Shown: in pieces, positions 34,481 to 46,300 of the stretch
Position numbering within the stretch: the first letter of the stretch is position 1
How the letters are laid out: every line of letters starts with the position of its first letter
Assembly (NCBI GenBank): GCA_008828725.1
Contig: MEHQ01003971.1
Location: 70,079-134,078, forward strand
Direction: 5' to 3'
From: Saccharina japonica
Lineage: Eukaryota; Sar; Phaeophyceae; Laminariales; Laminariaceae
DNA length: 64,000 nt
Program-made: the position numbers and the translations under genes
The notes under the pieces: model-generated
What the model was told of the DNA's origin: nothing
Databases searched by the model: none
What the model saw: only the letters and a program-made list of their open reading frames with translations

Positions 34481-34720
34481 CCGTGGGCTAGCAGGTAACC
34501 TCGAAATTTGTTAGCGTCGAGGTCGTGAGTTCGAGCCCCCCGAGTGCATGCTCGTGGGGACTTTTTCTCGCAAAAAATATCTTGACTAGCTGAAAGCGCG
34601 ACAGCGTGAGTTAGCAAAATTCGATGAAGACCGACGAGCGTTGGAAAGGCTGCACCCTCTGCGCGATAAAAGTCAAGGCAAGAACCGTAGTGGGGGAGGG
34701 TGGAGAGGAGCCTATCTAAC
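34481..34720 (+). mobile_element. tRNA-derived SINE, 3' truncated
   Basis: Begins CCGGTCGCCCGTGGGCTAGC and has box B GAGTTCGAGCCCC. The body matches up to GGAGAGGAGCCTA, then diverges. Lies head-on against a minus-strand SINE tail at 34370-34470. Confidence 0.7.
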
Positions 34721-35187
34721 GAAGGTTAAGAGCTCTTACAGACGCAAACACGCAGGTCTCCAATTCCCTTTCCCCAGTCTCTCACCACTTTTAGTTCGTT
34801 TCCTTCCGTGCATTTCTTCAGGTTGACTCCTCCTGTATCCTCGTGTCCTGTTACGACAGCTTCCAGACAGCTTCCGGCAAATTCCAGTCTAGCTTCAAGC
34901 AATCCTCCCCCAAACGCTAGTGCTGTACAACATATCTCCGAATCAAACCTCCAACGATACCTCACGGCAAGGACCGCTGTACTCAGTCTCGGTTCGCAGT
35001 TACTCGAGCTCACGTCATATCAAGTTCTCTTTGTTTTTCTCTCAAAGGTTTGTGTGTATTTTTGATTGATTTTATTTTTGGACTGCCGAGGGCGGTACTT
35101 CCTTTGGACTGACAGGGAGTTGCACAGATCTAGGAAGCATTCCGCTACGTAAGTATTTTACGTTACGTGCTTCAATCCGCCGCAACA

Positions 35188-35395
35188 CCTACTTTGTGAT
35201 TTGTGACCCCGGATCTGAGTTACGACTATTAATATTAACAGGGAGGGAGAAAGACAGAAGTGCGAAGATACTAAATGGGATGGAAAAAGAAGAAGAAAAA
35301 AACTACGGTTCTTGCAAGGTTCTTGCGTTGTATTTTTATCACGAGCATATATCAGCATTTTCTTCCCTCGTCAACTCTCGTGTCGAATTGTGCCA
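35188..35395. mobile_element. two head-to-tail inverted SINE fragments
   Basis: 35188-35290 is a plus-strand 3' end (GTGACCCCGGATCTGAGTTA to GGGATGGAAAAAG). 35300-35395 is a minus-strand body piece (GTATTTTTATCACGAGC, TCGTCAACTCTCGTG). Confidence 0.65.
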
Positions 35396-35595
35396 TAATA
35401 CGTAAGCAGGCCGACAAACGTACGAGGGCATCATGTGTACTAAGCAAGTCAAATACGTACGTAGGTATACGTGAAAAAAAGAATAATATTAACAGCAAAA
35501 ACTCGGCAAAAATTAGAAATGGTACAATCGTTCCAAGACCAAGATAAGTGAAGTCATCGTAAAAAAATGAAACAAACTTGTAAAGAAAAACAAAT

Positions 35596-35668
35596 GTTTG
35601 CAAGAACCGTACAGGTATTACACGTAGGAGGAGGAGGGAGAAGAACCTACTTTGTGACCCCGGATTTA
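35596..35668 (+). mobile_element. short SINE fragment
   Basis: CAAGAACCGTACAGG, a GGAGGAGGAGGG stretch and TTTGTGACCCCGGAT, pointing toward the inverted copy that starts at 35683. Confidence 0.55.
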
Positions 35669-35682
35669 TATTAATTTTTTTT

Positions 35683-35992
35683 TCCCATCCCATTCTTCAT
35701 CTTCGCACTCCATCTTTCTCCCTCCCTAGTTGTAACTCAGATCCGGGGTCACAAAGTGGGCTCCTCTCCCTCCCCCCCTACTACGGTTCTTGTCTTGCAT
35801 TTTTATCGCGAGAAGATTTCAGCACTTTCGTCCCTGGACAACTCTCGTCGAATTTTGCTCACCCACGCTATAATATGCGCTTTCGACAGACGGTGTCGTT
35901 TGAGAATAAAAACCTCCATGGGGAGAATCGAACCCTCGACAACCGACCCAACAGGCTTCGTGGGTACCAGTTAGACCACCGGCGCGAGTCAC
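35683..35992 (-). mobile_element. tRNA-derived SINE, near full length
   Basis: Read on the minus strand it begins GCCGGTGGTCTAACTGG, has box B GGTTCGATTCTCC, then the same body and 3' block as the 15.4-kb copy. It retains the cleanest tRNA-like head in the window. Confidence 0.85.
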
Positions 35993-35999
35993 GACTATC

Positions 36000-37060
36000 A
36001 TTAGGAGTTATTTCAGTGTAAATATATTGTATACCACTTTGGTTGTATACCACAGCAAGGAGTACCTGGTCCATCAGGGTACATACACAATCACTTGGCA
36101 TATACCTGGTATACACCAGCAGCAGCAGCAGCATGATAGATGGTACTGGTATCTCGCTCGCGAGCAACGAGTAACACGAGAGAAGCCCAGCCAACATAAC
36201 ACACAGAGAACACTACACCACCACACACACCAGCCGCCACAAGGAATAAGCTTCTGCTGCTCTTGGTGGACGGTGGTGGGGGTGGTGGTGGTGGGAGTGG
36301 GAGTGGTGATGTGAAATCGGTTTTCTGCAAAGCTCTCTCTTCTTGAGCCACCATCGAACATATCGCCACCATCGAGCAAACACACGACCACCCTCACCAA
36401 ACCACGGGACGTAGCCATCACCAACGACCACCAGCCACTACGAGCAACAACTACTTCTGGTGCTCCTGCGGCTGATGGGGCAGGGGTGGCGGCGGTGGTG
36501 GTGATGGTCGTCGTTGTTGTGTTTGCTGGTGATGGTGGTGTGTGCTGGTTGCTGTTTTAGTTGCAGTTATGCGAATATGTGTGTTTGACTCTCTGGTGCT
36601 TGATAGAGTGCGGAGAGTCGAATAAAACATCCCAGTGACAATTGCCACTGGTAAGAGTTAGCTAGGGAAATCACTATCACCTAGCTCCGCGATCTCGGCA
36701 CTACTTTCGACACGAGCAGTATGGAACGGTGCGCATAAACAGCGGGCGTCTATCAGTCTCGAGCGCGTCTGAATCGGTTCAGTGTGCGCATCGCACGCTA
36801 AAAAACAAAAAGCGAACGGACGAGGGACGAGGGACGAGGGACGCGGGACAGACATACAGACAAACCTCAATATTAAGAATTTGTTAAATAAGCGCACGCT
36901 GTGGGCAGTTTTCAGAACTGTTTTTTGTCCGTTTGTGTCGATTGTGTACCCCGCGTGTCTACACCGGCACACACATGACCCCTCATAGAAGAGCAGCTAA
37001 TCGATGCTCGTCGACCTGCGACCTTCTCGCATCGTTAGCTCCTCATTATAAGAAGACGTG
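36000..37060 (+). repeat. composite repeat family R, copy 3
   Basis: Matches from the TATACCACAGCAAGGAGTACC region through the heptamer array and ACACCGGCACACACATGACC, then ends near 37058 without the right-hand SINE join. Confidence 0.72.
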
Positions 37061-40000
37061 TGCGAGGACAGGTTATTATGGAGTAAAACTTCAAAGCACG
37101 TGGATTAATTTAATTAATTAGTCTGGTGCTTTTAATTAGTGTGCATTAGTTATCTGTTTACAACCGCAAGGTACCTTTAGTGGCAATTCCTAGGTAGGAG
37201 GGGCATCAACCGTTATAATACCCTTTACAACCTGTTACAACTGCAAATGTTCTTCCAGCCTGATCCCAAGTGTTTCATCCATACAAACGAGAAACAAAAA
37301 TAACAAACAAACAAACAAAAAAACAAAAGCGCGGGGTGGTGGGGGGCAGACAGAGACAGACATAAACCAAACAACAAGGTTGACAGAAGGTATTTTAAAT
37401 TCCAGTTTTTGCTTGACTTTTCAAAACGTTTTTGTGAAATGTTTGTGTTAAAGTGGTCAATCAAACGATTCTATGAGCAGTATTTGTAATCTGTTTGTTT
37501 CACTGCACTGAGATCGCATGCCGTTGTATATATATATATAATAAAAAAACAGCTGTAAGCTCGAGGATTTTGTCCAAACATATGACGAGTACCATTTCAA
37601 GATATTATAAATATTAACAGTTAGTTTTCACCTTCGAAGGACACGATATACGACTACGTGCTCGTACCTTTATTTGTTCCTGGGTTGCCGTTTTTGGGAT
37701 GGCATTATTGGCCGAGCAGATCGATCAAGCTCCAATTATATTGCAAGACACAAACGACCAACAGCTGCAGGCATCAAAGCCTACTCGTAACGAGGGTGAA
37801 CACCATTTGGCAGGACACGTTGACACTAATCGACGAGGGAAGAAAGTGCTGATCCCTTCTAGTTGTGAAAATACAGGGCGCGTAAAGTACTGCTACAGTG
37901 GTGGGGCAGGGGGCAGGGAGAAGAGACTGCCAAAAAGTGACCTCATATGTATGTACATTTCGACAGACATTGAGGGGTCGACTGGGCCTTGACACGACAT
38001 ATGAGGAACGCCATTGGCAGGCCCTGGTTGGGCCGGGTCGCTGCCCTTCCTGCTTTCCTCTTGATAGGCCGGGCCGGACCAAACCGGCTTAAGGGTAACA
38101 CGAGGAACCGGGTCGGCACGCAATGTTACAGCTTCGCCGGCCCTCTGGCCGCTATCCTGGAACGGTCTCACCTCGTTCTCCAGCTGTATGTCGTTCGTTA
38201 CGAGAGTCCTCATGGAGATGTCCTCAGTTCCTCGAGCTATCCCGAGCTATATCTTCTCTGGCCACGCGATGACCAGATGCCGCGGAGTCGCGGGTTGTTA
38301 TCATCCAGTAGAGGCGACGCGGGGTAAACGGACAGGCAAGTGGTGTACGATACTCTTGCACGGTGTGTGAACGGGTTGTGGTTTGACTGGTTTCTTTCGC
38401 TTGGAGGTGGTTTTGACTAAAAACCAGGCGAAGCCCACTTCAGCAGAACCTATTGTAGCGTTCGGCCTGCATCGGCATTCCATTAGCAAGATGGCGTTCC
38501 GATGCAGGGAACCCATCCCCAACCTCCATCGTTCAAGCGGGGAGCTTGGTACAGCTTGACTCCTGTTTTAACGATGGAACCTCCGCGTAGCACTGGCCAC
38601 GACAGTCGCTTATGCGTCATAGTATTAACCTTTGGCACACAGCACGCTGCAACAGCGACTCATCTACAAAAATGTAAATATATATGCGCCGGGTCAGGCA
38701 AGCCGGCCCGGCCCAACCAAAGGCCGGCCGATCCGGCGCCGGCCCATAAGAAGCTCTGAGCAAAACAATAGCAACACAAAACCAAAAACTATGCTCGAAG
38801 TAAAAGGCCCCGATCTACGTTCACTTGCGGTGTGTCCTGTTAACTCTCCCTGTGACCAGCCGTGACAAGAAGGTTTTGGTTTGATTCTGCCTACATCCAT
38901 TCTGCCCACATCCAAATCGTTTCCAGGATGCTTCAAGCTTACTACCCCAAATGTAATGACCATCTATTAATAGTGTCCACGGCCTGTTGTTTTTAGGGTA
39001 CATGTTGTTTCACGAACCCCTCTGCCGACGCGTTACGATTTAGTGTACCTCCTATACCAGCTTCTTTCACCGGTCATATAGGTCGTTGTGGCATCCAAGT
39101 AGCTGTTTTGACTACGGCGCTCGCAGCAGACATAATGGGACCAGCCTGTACTACTGTACATTTGTCAATACCCGGGTATTTTTAAGGAAAACTGCAACGG
39201 ATGTATCCCAGGTACAGTAGTATATCATAGAACCATGTAAAATATCATCAATAGATACCTGGTACAGCAGTAGAAGCGATCGTGTATATATATATACTTC
39301 GTTCGGCGCGCCTTGTGTTATGCTTCGTGTAACTGTACAGCCAATGTGCAGTGCTTACTCCATTCGTACCCACCACCTATGAAAAGGTACTGTAAACTAC
39401 TATGATGCAGGTTTAAAATAGTTAACATTCGGAAGGTGGTATCAGTCACGCACTTGAAACCTATAATACCTATACACAAAGTCGACGAACTTTATAACAA
39501 CAATGCAGTCCCTCTCATAAATGACTCTATTAATAGTATACTCACTCCTAACCGACGCTTCACCAATAAAAATCTGAAAGGGTGGCCTTTACGTATGCCT
39601 TATCAACCCAAACCGCATCTAAAATGTTCTCGCCCCTCATGAAAATATCGGTACACTCGTTGCCGTAAGATGCGTATCGCGACCTCCGGCCTACAGCATC
39701 CGGGAGCAATACATCCTCAACCAACGTTCCTTCCCCACCCTACGTAGGCAGAATATCTCCAATCATGTACTACCGTGGCGTTACCCCGTCCAACTCTTAT
39801 AATCCCCTCCTCCGTCATTGGGCTCAGCCGCCCTTCCTCTCCCCTCGTCCGGCTGCAGTAGTCGCATGGCGGTCCCGTGATGCGAGCTTGTACCAGCCAA
39901 CTCGACGAGAGATCGCAACCTGAGAGGTCATCGAAACGATTTTTGTTTGGCCAATGTAGGAAAACGCGTGTCTGTCATAGGTCTCTACCGGGGCAAGTAG

Positions 40001-40220
40001 GAATGCACAGCAGTAGAATAGGCTGCGTGGACTTTCTTACACAGTCTCATTTGCAGCAGCTTTCCACACAAACCACCTGCAAGAAGGCAACCGCCAGATA
40101 CAGCCAAGCCAGCTCACCCCGTCTCGGTCGGGTCGTGATGGTTTCGTACACTATCAAGCGCCAACGTGATATTCTACGTTTATTGTGGCGCCAACCTTCT
40201 CCTGACCATCGAATGTACGC
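37061..40220. other. no supported gene; upstream region of the LRR gene
   Basis: Contains AAACAAACAAAC runs (about 37300-37325), a TA tract (37527-37540), CCGGCC-rich patches and open frames without motifs. Promoter elements other than a possible TATA cannot be named. Confidence 0.4.
37820..37950 (+). mobile_element. diverged SINE body fragment
   Basis: CGACGAGGGAAGAAAGTGCTG and GTGGGGCAGGGGGCAGGGAGA match the family body loosely. No head or tail. Confidence 0.4.
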
Positions 40221-40227
40221 TATATAT
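40221..40227 (+). promoter_or_regulatory. possible TATA box
   Basis: TATATAT lies 85 nt upstream of the chosen ATG of the LRR gene, in GC-rich surroundings. It is the only TATA-like string at a suitable distance. No start site can be confirmed from sequence alone, and the upstream reading frame is open here too. Confidence 0.25.
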
Positions 40228-40311
40228 GCGCGGCGGGTGCTCGTTTCGTGTATGATATCCGTTCCGTCCCGAATCTCGGCCTGTAGCGTCGCATCCATCT
40301 GGCTGAGCAAG

Positions 40312-43300
40312 ATGGTGTGGCTGACCGGAACCTTGACAGTCGTGCTGGCCCTGTCCTTGAGTCCTCTCGGAGTGGACGGTGAGTACACCTAGACATTATG
40401 GTTGCCCATTGTTCACGATAGGCTGGAAAGTTTAGACACGAAAGAGAGAAGTTTCGCACTTCGCCCTCGGTCGAGTTAGATTGGATGACCATCGTAATTG
40501 TAAGCCACTATGTGACTCGGGCGGCAGTAGTAGGGCGGTCGCTTTTAGGCCCTCTATTTCCAGCCATCCCGCCGAGCGACCACCTTATTTGCTTGCAGTC
40601 TTGAAATTGTTTTTGATTGTTTGCCTCCGCAATAAGGAGCCGTGGGATTGCCTGTTACTCTTCACCAACAACATATTTCTTGGCGTCCAATAGTATGTGC
40701 AGTGCAGCGCCACCGGCCTGAGTGGCGTAAGCGCGGTAAGTAAATAGGGGTACGCCCGCGAACTGTGATGGCATTTCCCCCCCCCCTGTCATACATAGAG
40801 ATCAGAACCGACGATGGACCCACAAACCATGTATGTACTCCCCTCTATGCTGGCACACAGTATGGTTTGTTCGGATTTTGACAATCCCCTGGAGTAGTTA
40901 GGAGCTTTGCTCTGCGACCCCTTTCGCGACCGACGTGCACATCAATTATGGAGGTTAAATCGTAACGGAAACGGGAACCGTTACCGGAATATGATGGCGG
41001 CACTTCTGTGGTTGGTGTGTTTTGCGTTTTGTGACGGGTTAGCTCAGCCAGACGATCCGCAGGCCGAGACGAAAGCAGTATTGTTCCCATGCGATCATGA
41101 GCAAGGCATGGGCAATGGACCCCCTCCAACACACACACATCCGCATAGGCGCTTGCTTGTCTGTCTGTCTGTCTGATCTCGGTCCAGGTAAGAACGCGTG
41201 TCTTTCGGCTGCGTCATGTACTCCTCGCACAATTTTGTGAGTAAGAACGTTTCATTTTCGTATGCCAGGAAACGTTTGCGTAGGCCGGGTAGTGGTACAG
41301 TTTGAGCTACACCGGAACTTCAAGTACCGTACGGCTATTGGTAAGAGAGTCTTTGTAAAACAGTGTGCACGCTTACTGTAGAGCTGAAACATGTATCCCG
41401 GATGCCACGCTTTGGTTAATGAATTGGCAGCGTCGACCTTACTACTACTGTAGTTTCGTGAGCGTATTGCCGGAGCGTACGTTGCAGAGTATAAGTTCGA
41501 GAAGCTGGAATGCAGTTCTAAACGTTGGATCAGACTCAGGCAAACGAATGATGCGGGCCGTCTCACTGAAACGCTGCCGTACTAATACCGTAGGGTTGAA
41601 TATAAGCACTGCAATTAAGACGTCCACTTTGCCGAATACACCCATATGTCGCATAGTTTCCACCTAAGACATAAGAGGTCTCCCCTTCGTCTTTGCTTCG
41701 ATCGCAGCAATTCGGGTACGTGCGGTATTTTGGACGCCGACCTGCTGGATCTGAAGGCTTGTTTCGATACCATGGGACGCAGCGGAATGGTCCAGATGTA
41801 AGTTTTCCTGTGCTTGGAGGGCGGGCAGGGAGTTTGTGGCAGAGGAAGTCTTAGAGGTGTGTCACTCATAGGGTCTTGCGTTTCAGTTCCTAGATGGTGC
41901 TTGCGCGATTTGCTATACCCTGTATTTGCAGTCTCAGAAACATTTGTCGAATTTTAGGTCTCGCGATATGCGCCGTTATATATCTGTTTGGTTGGCTGCA
42001 CCAGCCATATACATATCATCACGGCTGGTTTTGTTGAGCGAAGATACAGGGCGACTGGCGCGAACGGTCTAAACTCGGGAGAAAAACTGTGGGTACACCT
42101 CTCACCCTTCAACGTGAGAATGGTGGTACCCTCCCTCCCTCCCCTTCTGTGAACATTGAGGTATACCCCCACCACCCCTCGCCGCGAACATGCGTTGACC
42201 CCGTCTCGCCGTCACTCTGAAGTCACGCTGCCAGGGTGTAGGCGAATGCCACCTTCCAGCGCTGCTGTTCGGGAAGCGTGTACACCCCGGTGACTACCCA
42301 TGGCACATAAGTGTTTGGAAGTATGTATTCGAACACAGGCGTCGGATATGCTGTTGGCTATGGTTGCATGTTGTTCCCTGTACAGCGGGTTCAGCCCTGA
42401 GCAGGACTCGCTGAATACACGGCGCTTGAGTGAAGCTGCGACACAGACAGCGATTTGCTGTTACTTCGCGTTTCCTCCAACAATACGCCGCCCTGTTTCT
42501 TGGACGTAAAACGTCTCGAGCGGCGGCACGACAGAATGTCAATTCAACTTCGTTAGGCCGCCGCTTTTCCTCCAAGTTGCGGGGCGACAGGTGCTACGGT
42601 AGGGGGGTCATGTACAGGTGCTTCGTGTTCATCAGCACCGAGCCACTCGGCCGAGTGGCTGCTTTACTGCGTTGTACTCATAACCTTATTTTGTTTTGTC
42701 TTGTCGTTCTATATATGCACCACCATTGAAGGTTTTGTTACGTAACTCGAAGAACAATGTTTAGGTCCAATTTTCAGTTAGACTCGGAGCCCGGTAGTGA
42801 AAATGTGGGTGCCCCCTCTACCTTAGCACCAGTCGGGCGCTCGAGCGCGCGGGTGTATCGCATTGTACCACAATGAATTCGAAGAAACAATAATTGTAGG
42901 CTAGTGCGTTTCGATAGCCGTTACGCGTGGAACATTGTACGGAACACTCAAGTGCCGCAACGAGATTGGCCGTGGCGACATACCTTGTGGAGTCCGGCAC
43001 GTTCTTCCATGTCCAAACCCCTTCCGATAGATGTCTGTACCGGTATGCTTAGGAACACGGAGTCACATCGAGGGGAGCCAGTGTTAGCGTGTTCGTGATC
43101 GAGTTCCCGGATACGAGGAAGACCGGACGTTTCCTGTGTCGCCATCCTACGGGGTGCTCAGTGGTTATCTAGAAGTCCAGCAAATTCGTCCCTTTGCGTC
43201 GGCCGCGTTGCGCTTGCACGCCACGTACCCTTCTACAACATGTGTAAACCTGGCGCAGCAGATCCACCATTACTACTTCGGTTGCCTTTTGACCGTCGCT

Positions 43301-46300
43301 CGTTCTCCGCTGCGATCCAACCGTTTTATCCAGCATCTTGTCCAATAATGGGTTCACGACGATACCTTCCGACCTGTTCGAGGGCATGGGGGCGGTGGAA
43401 ACGTTGTGAGTGTCGGTCTGAGATACGGTCTTCGCTGCGGGGCGGCGGGTTGTTTTGTTCGTGTCCGATGTGGAATGGGAGGGCAGCCAGGCAGAAATCT
43501 AACGTGTAGTCGTTTTCCCGGGATACAGCAAAACACACGCACGCGGCCCTGACGCCTTCGCGGCAGCAGTGCAGCACTTATTTCTCGTTGGTTTAGCGCT
43601 TGTTATTGTCTCCACATTCAAGAGCCTGTTTGAAAAGGTCTAGTGATCCAGCGGTTAAAACATTTGCGCCGATCCTGGTCGGATAGAGATTGCTTCCAAA
43701 TTCACACAGTCGACAGCAGCGGTACCTGTGGAGGTTGAGTACCCAACGGCTGGCATGTCATAATCCATGCCTTGACAAATATTTTGTGGAGAGAATACTC
43801 TTCGTGCAACAGCAGCCGTGACAAACGACACATTTCTGCCGTTGTACAGACGAGCGTCCATGCACTCCTAAAGACTTGCGCGGCGTAGGTTCCACGCGAA
43901 TGCGAGTATTCGTTGTACCGAAATATGCCCTCGGCCGCCTCGCCTGTCACGCGGTAATTAACCCGCTTTGTTCGCCTCCCGAGGGAAAATGCCGAACGTT
44001 AATGACGATTACAGCAGCAGAGACTACACGAACCGCTCGTTATAAATAAAAATTCGGTTACAATACCCACAGAGCTATCCATGCCTATATCAAGTTTATA
44101 GTTAGGCCACGATGACAGTGACGGAACCGAACGGTATGTACTCGTAGATCGCACATGCTGTTTGAAGATATTTGAATAGGAAGACTCAACCTGATATTAG
44201 ATAGAAACCAACGGATTGGACAAATGTTTATCCGTGACCTCCTTCCGCTCGATATGTGTGACTCTGTTGACTATGGGGTCGTGCCGGACTAGGTTTGTGG
44301 AAAGCAATGCGATCACGAATATCGAAGCTGGAGCCTTCCGGGATCTATCGACAATTAGGTTCTTGTGAGTACCAAAAAACATAAAGGCGGCAATAGCGGA
44401 CACGTTAGAACGGTACACAGTGGTGTGTGGTTTGTGTCCAGTGTTCGAAGACTCGTGTCGAAGAAGTTACATCCACAGCGCGTTTTCATGCGGCGCAAAA
44501 CGAAAAGAGCCCTTACGTCGGCAGTTCCTAATACAACACAGGTGCTCTATATTGTGTTGACGTGTACACATATGTAAGTGCATGTGTTACACGCTTCTCG
44601 ATCGAAACATGCAGCTACAGGTGTAACATGTAACACTTATGTACCGCTTTATTCTCCGCACGCGGGGAAATAACGGTGACTGGTGGGGTTGCCTTTTGTG
44701 CGTCAGAGACACCCGGATCGCTTGGCTGGGAGGGGGGGCATGACTTAGCACGTTGTGCCACCTTAAATGTTGAAAACCGTCTGTGCGTCAATGTGGAGAA
44801 CACTTCAATTGTCGGTAGTCAAATACGCGTACTGGAGCTAAAATGAACGCCGCATCGAAGAAGTCAACAGACGACATGTACACCTGCTCGTGTTCAATCT
44901 CTATGTGTAGATACAAAACACGTGAATATATCGCCGACTATCGAAGCTCACCTTCACTTTATGATAAACCGTATCCGTTCAAAAGAGTCCTCACGAAACA
45001 CAGGCGAGACCGCGCGTACACAATATTCGCTTCTAGGCGAGTTGATGACATTATTTTCAAAACCCCCTTATTAAGTCCGCTACCAACATGGAATATACAG
45101 CTGTAGGTAAAAAATCACTACAATGCATGCCGCCCTTAGGGTCGTTGAGCCAGGCGTTTGCACGTGTGTATCGTCTCTCGAGAACTTGTATGAGCAGGGT
45201 TGGAGAGATAAACCTATATAAACGGTGTCGCTGGTTTCACGGTGTTGCACGGTCCGGAAAACCGGCCGAGTTACGGGTTCCGATCAGGTTCGACCAAAAC
45301 GTTATCCCCGACATGTTATGTGTGGAGGCATTTCCTTGAGGCCACTCCCCAAGGGCCCACACCCCCACCCTCCCCATCCCTGCAGCGCAATAAATTATTT
45401 GAGCCTGCCCTTCTGTTGAAACAACAATCTCTCGGACGCCGCCTTTACACCTGGCCCCAACCCATAGATATGGGGTGCATGCGATCGCGACCGTACGACA
45501 CGTGGGGAAATTACTGCTGCTATAAATAGGATGAATACGACATTGATTTCCAGCGTGCAACTTCCCGACCATCTTGAGCCATACCCAAGTGTACCGCATA
45601 TAATCAGCTCTAACTCGTTTTCCCTCGTAACGTGCCAGATTCCTTCACGCAAACAAACTGGAGACAATTCCACCAAATCTATTCGCTGCTATGGGATCGC
45701 TGGAAAGACTGTGAGTGGTGCAATAAAACGTTCTTGAAATGGGCTACAAGTGTTCCAAGCTGTGGCCACAACGGGCAGTCTCCCAAGCATTAGGTCCGGT
45801 GTGGTCGCATTGCTGGGTCTTCTCCGCAATCGCCAACGCCTAACGGGGGTAAGGGCGAACAGTTAAAAACTAAGAGTGGGGGAAATCGGTGCTTGGTCGT
45901 TTTGTCCAAATGGCCAGCACTTTCCATGGCCCTCCCCAGGTCAAGTATATCAGATGGCACTGAAGCACCGGTAGATTACCCTGGAAACAAGTGAGTGTAT
46001 ACGAACCTTGTGTCGAAGGATCATGTAGGTCGGTTGCTGTACGTCATTACCACCGGTCACTGACGACGTGGATTGGCACGTCCTGGTCCACTAGTGCCCA
46101 CCGTTCGCCGTGTGTAGTGCTTGGGGGGCTGTGGTATTCAAGCGTTGCACGGTGCGTACTCTCTCTCGTATACTGCTGAGCACGCCAAGCCACCTCAACG
46201 ACAATCGCAGTATTGGTGTGTAACAACACGAGGGGGTCCTGTTGTGATGCTAGCAGCCAGCCCCACGTGCGGCAGCAGATAATGTTTGTATTCGTGTTAA

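Noticed and set aside
41042..41176. Frame reading AQPDDPQAETKAVLF as exon 2 of the LRR gene
   Set aside because: It can be joined to exon 1 in phase, but has no usable donor before a TGA; the exon at 41188-41236 fits both neighbours.
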